Of a stretch of 6,225 nucleotides of DNA, positions 1 to 4,944 are shown in pieces. The DNA is from Deltaproteobacteria bacterium (GTDB lineage: Bacteria > Desulfobacterota_B > Binatia > Binatales > Binataceae). The translations under genes were made by a program, and so were the position numbers. Each line of letters starts with the position of its first letter. Position 1 is the stretch's first letter. The stretch covers positions 1-6,225 of the forward strand of contig JAKAVX010000171.1 of assembly GCA_021827465.1 (NCBI GenBank), read 5' to 3'. The notes beneath the pieces are model-generated. The model was not told where the DNA came from, did not search any database, and saw only the letters and a program-made list of their open reading frames with translations.

Positions 1-102
1 ATGAAGCCCCGATGAGGCGTGTCCTATAGCACCTTGGTTGTGCTGGGCCACGGGCAGGGCAAAAAGGGAAGCGACAAGCGCAAGTCGTAGGGTGACAGCG
101 TA

Positions 103-549
103 GTGCCAGAGTGGATCATTGCCCTCTTGGGAGCCGTCATCGGCTCCTTTACGACAGGCGTCGTCCAGTATCTCTTTTGGCAACGCCAGCACCGCCAGGA
201 ACTGCAATCGTCAGACGAACGCGAGCTCCGGCGGGGGAAAGCACGAGCGGCGGAACGGCTACGCGAAATCGCAGTGCTCTTGATTGAGCTCGCTCGGTCG
301 CCAGTGGATGGGGCGCATGTCGAAAAAACTCAGACGACCACCACAACGTATATCGAGATACTTCGTCTGCAACGCGAGCTTGTGAACGCTATCATTGCAG
401 CCCGCGAAGCCTTTCCTGGTCAAGAGCGGAGCCTGACGGTATTCCAGAAGACTCTGGCCGGGAAGGCTCTCGTCGGCTCGTCGCCAGATTCCATCAAGTT
501 GCTACGCGATGAACTCGACGCTCTGCTAGCCGAACTCAGAAATGTATGA
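103..549 (+). CDS. Small membrane-anchored protein of unknown function
   Basis: This is a 148-residue protein that I do not recognise. It opens with GTG right after an in-frame-independent TAG, and the start is supported by a well-formed N-terminal hydrophobic segment (about residues 4-26, WIIALLGAVIGSFTTGVVQY), which should be one membrane anchor. The rest is soluble and highly charged: a basic/acidic helical stretch (about 30-65, rich in R, E and A) is followed by a threonine run (TTTTT near 78-82) and a second helical region up to the C-terminus (ELDALLAELRNV). This suggests a cytoplasmic, possibly coiled-coil domain tethered to the inner membrane. No clear Shine-Dalgarno sequence is visible. 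It lies just outside the first tRNA-Gly fragment, so it belongs either to the flanking chromosome or to another, older element. No catalytic motif is visible, so no function is assigned. Confidence 0.65.
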   Translation: MPEWIIALLGAVIGSFTTGVVQYLFWQRQHRQELQSSDERELRRGKARAAERLREIAVLLIELARSPVDGAHVEKTQTTTTTYIEILRLQRELVNAIIAAREAFPGQERSLTVFQKTLAGKALVGSSPDSIKLLRDELDALLAELRNV

Positions 550-610
550 GCGGACGATCGGGGCGTGCGCGCTCGCACTACTGGGATGCGTTCGCGCTGT
601 CGGGAAATTA

Positions 611-655
611 TGGAGCGGGCGGCGGGGATCGAACCCGCGACGTCCAGCTCGGGAA
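611..655 (-). repeat. 3' half of tRNA-Gly(CCC), probable attachment core att1
   Basis: Read on the minus strand, this 45-bp block is the 3' part of a tRNA. It has the anticodon loop with CCC, the 3' strand of the anticodon stem (GCTGG), a 5-base variable loop, a T-arm with GCGGG/CCCGC stem and TTCGATC loop, a CGCCCGC acceptor strand, discriminator T and encoded CCA. Discriminator U with a CCC anticodon fits tRNA-Gly. The 5' half is absent, so this is not a working tRNA gene. The same block recurs at 4602-4646 with one mismatch (position 650 C against 4641 T). A partial tRNA 3' end is the usual footprint of a tyrosine-recombinase element that integrated in a tRNA gene. The block also creates a spurious plus-strand reading frame beginning MERAAGIEPATSS, which should not be annotated as a gene. 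Confidence 0.85.
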
Positions 656-749
656 CGAATGCGCGCAGGGAAATCCAGAGGACGATTGAGATAAACAGGG
701 CTAAATTCCTAAACTTTTTCGATCGGCACACTCCCTGCCGTAACTCTCA

Positions 750-791
750 TTTCCGCCAATTTCCCGCCCGATAGCCTGAAGTTAGCCTGCA
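750..791 (+). promoter_or_regulatory. Ordered repeat array 1 next to att1 (candidate arm-type sites)
   Basis: Four short boxes occur in order: TTTCCGCC (750-757), TTTCCCGCC (760-768), TAGCCTGAA (772-780) and TAGCCTGCA (783-791). The first pair starts 10 bp apart and the second pair 11 bp apart, about one helical turn. The array starts 95 bp from the att1 core. The same order and spacing recur beside att2 (4743-4785). Binding by an integrase or excision factor is inference from position and phasing. No motif match to a named protein is claimed. Confidence 0.55.
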
Positions 792-995
792 AGAAGTCTC
801 CTACAATCAGTCATATGTCACCAACAAAATGACCAGCTTATGACGTCCAGCCTCATATGCTGCCTGTCGGAGTTCTGACTATCCCCGCATCGGGCCTGTA
901 ACTCACAACGTGCCTCGAGAACCGTGACACTAGCCTGAATTCAACCTTCATTCTGCCTCGACCCACGAACACTTTTTGCTGCACTACCCGCTCAT

Positions 996-1027
996 TTTCC
1001 GCCAAGTTTGACAGAAGCTTGCCAGAA
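996..1027 (+). promoter_or_regulatory. Partial third copy of the repeat array
   Basis: TTTCCGCC (996-1003), TTGACAGAA (1008-1016) and TTGCCAGAA (1019-1027) repeat the second half of the arrays at 750-791 and 4743-4785. The last two boxes again start exactly 11 bp apart. The run CCGCCAAGTTTG is shared with att2. A degenerate TACCCGCT at 985-992 may be the fourth box. No tRNA-derived core lies 95 bp to its left, so this may be a duplicated arm or the remains of another element end. Confidence 0.45.
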
Positions 1028-1056
1028 GGTGACTGTCTAGCTTCGCAGCGGGAGAC

Positions 1057-1935
1057 TCAGGTGTCACTCCAACCCGCCAACGGGGTCAAGAAGGGTGCGC
1101 CCGACAGTGCTGCACGGAGCTCGCTGAGAAATCTTCGCGCTTCTTGTTGCCCGTTGGGCAGTCGGTCGTTTCGATCCCAGCGCCACGCTGCGACCATCGC
1201 AAGCATCAAGATCCGGCATTCGCGGAGCAGTTGTGGATGAGCGCTCGGATATTGCACACACACCTCTTCGGGCACGTACGCGAGGTCGAACTCGACTGGC
1301 CCGCGACAACACGTCTCGAGGTCTATGAACACCAGCCCCTTATTCGTCCTGAGCACGTTGCCCGGATGTGGCTCTCCGTGCAGGAGTTGTTCTGGGGCGC
1401 CGTGGACACTGATCGACTCCCGCACGCTTCGTAGGGTGTTGGTGAGAAGCTCACGGTCTGCGTCAGCGAGCTCCGGAGTCTGCTCGAAATTTCCGACCAG
1501 CCGTTGGGCATTAGCGATTCGATCCGTGAAATGCGGCGTTGGCAAGTCGATCTGCCGCATACAGGCATGCAGCCGTTCGAGCGCGTGCGCGTAGTCGGCT
1601 GGCGTGAAATTTCGGGACTGATCAGGTTCGTAGTACGTCCACAGCGTTACCACGAATCCGTCACGTACGTAGGTCCCCGGCTCGACTCGAGGCTCAAGCG
1701 CAGCTACCGGGCTGTCGGTTTCCGCAAGGCGTTGAGCAAGCTGGACTTCGAACTCTGCCCACCGCCTGATGCGCTCCTCCGCGACCCGAGCAACAGCGTC
1801 GCACGGCAGCAGGCGCACGGTGAGTTTGTTTGACTCGTGAAGCACGATCGCGTCCTCGACCTTCAGGCCGAGCGCTGCAGCGGCTCCCGTCGCTGCGGCC
1901 ATCGCGCCGCGCCAGATTTTTCGTTGCGATGCCAT
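1057..1935 (-). CDS. APH-family phosphotransferase (aminoglycoside/choline kinase-like fold)
   Basis: This 292-residue protein has the C-lobe signature of the APH/choline-kinase superfamily, whose members transfer phosphate from a nucleotide to small hydroxylated substrates. The Brenner-type catalytic motif is HGEPHPGN at residues 186-193, where most relatives have HGDxHxxN. The metal-binding DFG equivalent is FIDLE at 203-207 (Asp205), followed by RGPVEFDLAYVP (211-222), the typical helix-capping segment. A hinge-like stretch, TLWTYYEPD, is at 97-105. The length is normal for the family. The N-lobe is weakly conserved, so the substrate (antibiotic, sugar, amino acid) cannot be told. The ATG at 1935 gives the full N-lobe. 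The ribosome binding site is poor, and an ATG 11 codons inside is an alternative start. The gene stands alone and points toward att1, ending about 30 bases from the repeat array at 996-1027. It looks like cargo of element 1. Confidence 0.8.
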   Translation of the reverse strand: MASQRKIWRGAMAAATGAAAALGLKVEDAIVLHESNKLTVRLLPCDAVARVAEERIRRWAEFEVQLAQRLAETDSPVAALEPRVEPGTYVRDGFVVTLWTYYEPDQSRNFTPADYAHALERLHACMRQIDLPTPHFTDRIANAQRLVGNFEQTPELADADRELLTNTLRSVRESISVHGAPEQLLHGEPHPGNVLRTNKGLVFIDLETCCRGPVEFDLAYVPEEVCVQYPSAHPQLLRECRILMLAMVAAWRWDRNDRLPNGQQEARRFLSELRAALSGAPFLTPLAGWSDT

Positions 1936-2136
1936 TCAGATGAGCTATCCACCCACACCGTATCTTAAGCAGGTAATCTAGCACGCGCGTCAACATCTTC
2001 AGCAGATGCTCAGCAGCCTTCTGGTCGCCGCCGTATCGCTTCCCAGTCAGCCGTCGCAACCAGGTACTCCAGGGAAATGCCTCGCGCATTGCTGAATCTC
2101 AGGTTCGTCGATCAATTCGGCGGACCGGAGCGGCAC

Positions 2137-2304
2137 ATGGAAAGCGAGTTTTATCTGCAGGCACGACGAGAGTGGGATGAACGCTACGGCGATCTCGCTT
2201 TGGGAAAACGAAATTGGCAGATCGCATCCGCTGGCCTGATGCTCCTGTGCCTGATTCTTGCTTTCGGCATCGTTTACATGGGTGGACCTACCCTGCTTGG
2301 GTAG
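2137..2304 (+). pseudogene. trbF: 5' fragment of trbF, truncated by an IS3-family element
   Basis: The first 48 residues align without gaps to the intact TrbF encoded at 4945. I count 31 identical positions, including the run ARREWD, the block LGKRNWQIA and the membrane segment ending LAFG. The ATG at 2137 matches the start of the intact copy and has GGAG a few bases upstream. An upstream in-frame ATG at 2077 would add 20 residues with no counterpart, so I do not use it. After residue 49 the frame enters the tip of the IS (from about 2283) and stops at 2302-2304. All of the periplasmic VirB8-like domain is lost, so the product would be only a membrane anchor. The two copies differ throughout at the DNA level, so this is a diverged homologue from a separate element and not a recent duplication. 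Confidence 0.85.
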
Positions 2305-3011
2305 ACGGTGTTGGGCTGGGGTAATGAGCCTCTGCTGAATGACTCCGTTCGTAGGTTGATCGGCGACAGATAGTCGAGGGCGGAGTGGCGGCGATGGGGG
2401 TTGTACCAGCCCTCGATGAAATCAAACACAGCGATGCGGGCCTCGACCTGGGTCTTGAAGCACCGCCGCCTGAGCAGTTCGCATTCCAGGGTGGCGAAGA
2501 AACTCTCGCACATGGCGTTGTCGAAGCAGTCGCCGACCGAACCCATCGAGGGTCGCACTCCGGCCTGCTCGCAGCGTTTGCCAAAGGCGAGCGAAGTGTA
2601 TTGGCTGCCCTGGTCGGAATGATGAATCACGCCGGCCGGGCGTCGTTGCCCTAGCGCCATGTCGAGCGCATTTAGCACCAACTCGGTGCGCAGATGGGTC
2701 TCCATCGCCCAACCGACAATCCTGCGGCTGAACGCGTCGAGAACCACGGCCAAATAGAGAAAGCCCGCCCCTGTCGGGATGTAGGTTATATCGGCGACCC
2801 ACAGCCGATTGGGCGCGGCGGCCGTGAAGTCGCGCTCGACCAGGTCAGGCGCGGGTCGCGCGCCGCGGTCGCGCACCGTGGTGGTTATCCAACTGCGCCG
2901 ACTCACGCCGCGAAGCCCGGCCGCACGCGCGAACTTTTCCCAGTTGACCATGGGACGTCCGGCGACGTACCAGAGCCCCTGCTCGGCAGCGAGCTTTGTC
3001 GTGTATATCCA
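2274..3011 (-). pseudogene. IS3-family OrfB transposase (DDE integrase core), 5'-truncated and frameshifted
   Basis: The recognisable part begins near KLAAEQG and AGLRGVSRR and includes the full rve-type catalytic core: first Asp in LWVADITYI, second Asp in HHSDQGSQY, and Glu in NAMCESFFATLE. There are 35 residues between the second Asp and the Glu, the DD(35)E spacing of IS3 transposases. WYNPHRRHSALDYLSP follows as expected. The N-terminal third of OrfB and orfA are absent. Near 2352-2355 there seems to be one extra base: the main frame reads SPINLRTES and runs out into trbF to stop at 2274. The neighbouring frame from the same point reads YERSHSAEAH and stops at 2288-2290, inside the IS, which is the more usual family ending. 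The catalytic triad is intact, but the gene has no plausible start of its own. Confidence 0.85.
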
Positions 3012-3030
3012 GTTGTAAAGGGTCTTGCGG
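2283..3030 (-). mobile_element. IS3-family insertion sequence remnant
   Basis: One end is visible. trbF homology stops at about 2282, and the sequence then starts TGGACCTACCC, with the TG tip usual for IS3-family ends. A 6-bp inverted repeat (CTACCC/GGGTAG, 2288-2293 and 2299-2304) lies just inside. The orfB transposase runs away from this end on the minus strand. Its N-terminal part, the whole of orfA and the second terminal inverted repeat are missing. At about 3010-3050 the sequence changes to the tail of the HNH gene. I searched by eye for GGGTAGGTCCA on the other side and found none. The right boundary is therefore approximate, and the element should not be able to move by itself. Confidence 0.75.
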
Positions 3031-3675
3031 GCACGACCAAACCGCCAGTCGATAACGCCTTTCAGAAGGGTCAAACTCGATAATGCCAAGCTCCAATAGT
3101 CGCTTGACAACTGCTGGCTGAGTGAGCAATCCGGCGAGTTGACTATGGATTGCGCGATGCTCAGATCTGCCTCGGCAAAGCAGCACATTTGAGTCCCCGT
3201 TGTTAAGGAAATCCACGTCGATGTGATGCACTTGCTCAAGGCTGCCCAAAGACCTTCCCAAGCGCTTTGCGCCATTGAGTAGATATTCCTGCTTCCAGAC
3301 GCGCCTACCGTTGACGATAAGGGGAACCCAGCGGTACCTGCCTTTGACTCGCGGCTTGGCGTCTCGAAGCGCAGGCGCGAAGCTGATGCCGAGACGTTCG
3401 GCCCGTCCATAGACGGACGTAGGATTTCGGCCCACAATTCGAGCAACTTCGTGACCGCTGATCTGCCCAAGAGAGCGTCTAATAAACGCATCTTCTTTAG
3501 CGATGAATTGTCGGATTCTTCGCTTTGGCGTGCGCAGGCCAAGCGTAACTTCCCTTGCGACGATGCTGGCTGGATGCCGCTCCAAGTGGCGAGCAATGCT
3601 TGTACAAGTAGCTCGCCCATGATTCTCTTGGATATAGGCGTCCTCCTCTTCAGTAAATCGTCGAGTTTTACGCAT
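2845..3675 (-). CDS. HNH endonuclease with two N-terminal HTH-like repeats; chimeric tail
   Basis: The frame has 276 codons. Two related repeats come first: residues 7-47 (FTEEEDAYIQENHG...LGL) and 57-98 (FIAKEDAFIRRSLG...LGIS). Both have the form FxxxEDAxI, then a helix ending IARHLER or VARIVGR, as in SANT/Myb-like or GcrA-like DNA-binding helices. A phage/homing-type HNH domain follows at about 112-180: GRRVWKQEYLL, then VHHIDVDFLNN (His150-His151, Asn158-159), SNVLLC and EHRAIH (His173, His177). Such proteins cut DNA and often act as free-standing homing endonucleases. From about residue 210 the sequence is out-of-frame transposase DNA, so the native C-terminus and stop are lost. The ATG at 3675 lies within the methyltransferase frame, and a purine-rich AGGAAAAGAAGGG upstream could serve as a somewhat distant ribosome binding site. 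This region is visibly less GC-rich than the trb genes. Confidence 0.75.
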   Translation of the reverse strand: MRKTRRFTEEEDAYIQENHGRATCTSIARHLERHPASIVAREVTLGLRTPKRRIRQFIAKEDAFIRRSLGQISGHEVARIVGRNPTSVYGRAERLGISFAPALRDAKPRVKGRYRWVPLIVNGRRVWKQEYLLNGAKRLGRSLGSLEQVHHIDVDFLNNGDSNVLLCRGRSEHRAIHSQLAGLLTQPAVVKRLLELGIIEFDPSERRYRLAVWSCPQDPLQLDIHDKARCRAGALVRRRTSHGQLGKVRACGRASRRESAQLDNHHGARPRRATRA

Positions 3676-4208
3676 ACGACAAAGACCCTTCTTTTCCTCT
3701 GAGGCACGCCGAAGTGTTGGGCGTCGAGACTGTCTATGTCACAGATGTATCCTATTTGAGCGAGTGAATCTACTACTTGTTGAATGACCTCGCCTCGGTC
3801 AATAGACAGTTTGTCGGAAACAGTTTTCCAGACTGGGTATTTGGGCTTTAGTCTTGTGACTAGCGCAAGAAACTCAAACGTGAAGTTGCCACGCGGATCG
3901 TCCAGTTTCGCTCGCTTTCCGGCGAGGCTGAAATACTGGCAGGGCGTTCCTCCGACCAGAAGCTCCACTAACTGAGGGGAGCGCACTGCTGGCTTGAACT
4001 TCCTGCATCCGAGCTTGCCGCCCCGACAAGGATCGCTGCCGGACCTTTGCTCTCGAGGGAAATCCCCATCCCGCTCCAGATTGGGCCTTGTCGCAGGTGA
4101 AAGCTGATCGGTGGCAATTTTCGGGAAGTCGCCAAGATTCGGAACCTCCGGATAGTGATGCTTGAGGAGCGCGCAGCAGAACGGCTCGATTTCCGCAAAC
4201 CACGCCGG
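3672..4208 (-). pseudogene. C5 cytosine DNA methyltransferase fragment (both ends missing)
   Basis: The fragment opens at PAWFAEIEPFCCALLKHHYP, the part just after motif I, with EVPNLGDF following. Motif IV is present with the catalytic cysteine (GGTPCQYFSLAG, PCQ at 3936-3944), as is the segment DDPRGNFTFEFLAL. Motif VI, normally ENV, reads KTV (WKTVSDKLS, near 3819-3827). Motif VIII is present as GVPQRKRRVFVV. Motif I with its SAM-binding FxGxG, the target recognition domain and motifs IX-X are absent. The family transfers methyl groups from SAM to cytosine C5, as restriction-modification or phage self-protection enzymes. This copy cannot work: it lacks cofactor binding, target recognition and the motif VI glutamate. 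Immediately after motif VIII the reading passes into the HNH gene. The open frame could be started from a TTG at 4250, but the first 14 residues are arginine-rich and unrelated to the family. Confidence 0.85.
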
Positions 4209-4253
4209 CGGCGACGATGGAACTCGGTGTCTTCGCCGGCGCCGGCTCAAAAC

Positions 4254-4418
4254 TCAGGAACTGTCGCGGGAAACACAGCGCGACGAGGCTATCTGTTCGA
4301 GCCGCCGCCCCTTTTTGCGGACTGCCTCAAACTCGTCCTTGGTCTGACTCCGATGCTGGTCTGCCGACTCCTGTAGGGCGTTGATCCGATCCTCCAGCCG
4401 CTTCCGCACTCCGAACAT
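4254..4418 (-). CDS. Small charged, probably coiled-coil protein, likely truncated
   Basis: The product has 54 residues, starting MFGVRKRLEDRINALQ, rich in Arg, Lys, Glu and Gln, with heptad-like leucine/alanine spacing over residues 8-42 (RLEDRINALQESAD, then DEFEAVRKK). I do not recognise it. The ATG at 4418 is chosen because GGAG lies about 8 bases upstream. The frame also extends to an ATG at 4469, but without a better signal. The last residues (SSRCVSRDSS) look unlike the rest and fall at the junction with the methyltransferase fragment, so the true C-terminus has probably been cut off. It reads in the same direction as the methyltransferase and HNH genes and could have been the first gene of that cluster. 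Confidence 0.4.
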   Translation of the reverse strand: MFGVRKRLEDRINALQESADQHRSQTKDEFEAVRKKGRRLEQIASSRCVSRDSS

Positions 4419-4512
4419 TCGGGCATCTCCTTTTGCTTTTACTGTCCGGTGGGCGTTCGAGGACGGCACCCCCGCGCTGCGCTCGGCCTCTCCGCCGGTG
4501 GACCCGCCGAAA

Positions 4513-4533
4513 TGATCAGGATTTGATCAGGAT
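4513..4533 (+). repeat. Tandem TGATCAGGAT repeat left of att2
   Basis: The 10-mer TGATCAGGAT occurs at 4513-4522 and 4524-4533, exactly 11 bp apart. Each contains the palindrome TGATCA. It lies about 70 bp from the tRNA end of att2, on the side opposite the TTTCC/TTGCC array. The one-turn phasing matches that array, so it may be the other-side binding site for the recombination complex. No equivalent is visible left of att1. Confidence 0.5.
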
Positions 4534-4570
4534 GGGCTGGGAGCCGTACCAAAGGGCCAAGCTCCAGCCC
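4534..4570. repeat. Imperfect inverted repeat, possible hairpin
   Basis: GGGCTGGGAGC (4534-4544) can pair with GCTCCAGCCC (4561-4570), with one bulged G and a loop of about 16 bases. On the plus strand a T-run follows (4579-4583), but about 8 bases after the stem, so this is a weak candidate terminator at best. It begins directly after the tandem TGATCAGGAT repeat and may instead be part of the recombination site. Confidence 0.35.
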
Positions 4571-4601
4571 GAGAAAAGTTTTTGAGATTAGGGAAGAAGC
4601 T

Positions 4602-4646
4602 TGGAGCGGGCGGCGGGGATCGAACCCGCGACGTCCAGCTTGGGAA
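4602..4646 (-). repeat. 3' half of tRNA-Gly(CCC), probable attachment core att2
   Basis: This is the second copy of the 45-bp block found at 611-655, in the same orientation and with one difference. On the minus strand it gives loop TTCCCAA (anticodon CCC, purine A at position 37), anticodon-stem strand GCTGG, T-arm, acceptor strand CGCCCGC, T and CCA. Position 37 is G in the other copy, so att2 is closer to a normal tRNA. The 5' half is missing: to the right of the loop the sequence is unrelated to a tRNA. In the usual integration geometry the element interior lies on the anticodon side, here the right, and whatever lies to the left is the end of the neighbouring element or chromosome. Confidence 0.85.
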
Positions 4647-4742
4647 TTACATCGAGGGCGGGAACGACGAGGAGCCCGAGGGATGAAAACCCTTGCGGCA
4701 CAAGGCGTTCCCGCATTTTCGGCTTCCCGGCCAGGAACCCCA

Positions 4743-4785
4743 TTTCCCGCCTTTTCCCGCCAAGTTTGCCAGAAATTTGCCAGAA
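4743..4785 (+). promoter_or_regulatory. Ordered repeat array 2 next to att2 (candidate arm-type sites)
   Basis: The boxes are TTTCCCGCC (4743-4751), TTTCCCGCC (4753-4761), TTGCCAGAA (4766-4774) and TTGCCAGAA (4777-4785). The pair spacings are 10 and 11 bp, as beside att1. The array starts 97 bp from the core, against 95 bp at att1. The last two boxes form a perfect tandem 11-mer, TTTGCCAGAAA, at 4765-4786. The strict order and helical phasing argue for a protein-binding array. The identity of the protein is inference. Confidence 0.6.
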
Positions 4786-4796
4786 AAGTTGATCGC

Positions 4797-4830
4797 CCCG
4801 ATCTCCACGTTCCCGAGTTCATAGATCGGG
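4797..4830. repeat. 8-bp perfect inverted repeat upstream of trbF
   Basis: CCCGATCT (4797-4804) and AGATCGGG (4823-4830) are exact reverse complements separated by 18 bases. They lie 11 bp beyond repeat array 2 and about 115 bp upstream of the trbF start. A dimeric repressor site is possible, but I see no convincing -35/-10 promoter here. Confidence 0.35.
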
Positions 4831-4944
4831 ACACAGCGCGAGGCTGGATTCGGCGCGCGCTTCGCTTTTCCCTTCCCATCACAAACTCGCTTTCGAGTCG
4901 CCGTGCGCGATTCGGAGAAGCCCCGCGTCCTGATGGAGGCAGCG

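Larger units (their letters stand above)
656..1056. other. Noncoding end of an integrative element
   Basis: About 400 bases lie between att1 and the stop codon of the phosphotransferase. I see no credible gene here. The content is short repeats: CTCATTTCCGCCAA at 746-759 is nearly repeated as CTCATTTTCCGCCAA at 991-1005. TAGCCTGAA occurs at 772-780 and again at 931-939, and TAGCCTGCA at 783-791. The two ordered clusters are listed separately. The segment 792-990 is comparatively AT-rich and otherwise featureless. Confidence 0.6.

Noticed and set aside
1..102. Minus-strand frame reading TLRLALVASLFALPVAQ, resembling a signal peptide
   Set aside because: No valid start codon is in frame before it and it runs off the window after about 34 codons; too little to call.
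564..577. GTGCG/CGCAC inverted repeat after the first gene
   Set aside because: The stem is only 5 bp and no T-run follows, so it is not supportable as a terminator.
565..774. Plus-strand frame with MERAAGIEPATSSSG
   Set aside because: It is translated from the tRNA-Gly 3' half and its noncoding flank. The same text at 4601-4792 arises from the second tRNA copy, so it is a sequence-repeat artefact, not a protein.
1694..2089. Minus-strand 131-codon frame overlapping the start of the phosphotransferase
   Set aside because: Its second half is the phosphotransferase gene read out of frame, and its first half (1936-2089) has no recognisable domain. It could be debris of an older gene but cannot be supported.
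2006..2095. 29-codon plus-strand frame MLSSLLVAAVSLPSQ, secretory-looking
   Set aside because: Very short, no ribosome binding site, no homologue recognised; probably chance.
4217..4246. Plus-strand MELGVFAGAG, resembling methyltransferase motif I (FAGAG), next to a methyltransferase fragment that lacks motif I
   Set aside because: It is on the opposite strand and the match ends after 10 residues. An inverted remnant is possible, but a GC-rich coincidence (GCCGGC repeats) is as likely.
4439..4882. 147-codon minus-strand frame across att2
   Set aside because: It spans the tRNA fragment and the repeat arrays, is arginine/proline-rich and has no domain; it is a by-product of high GC.
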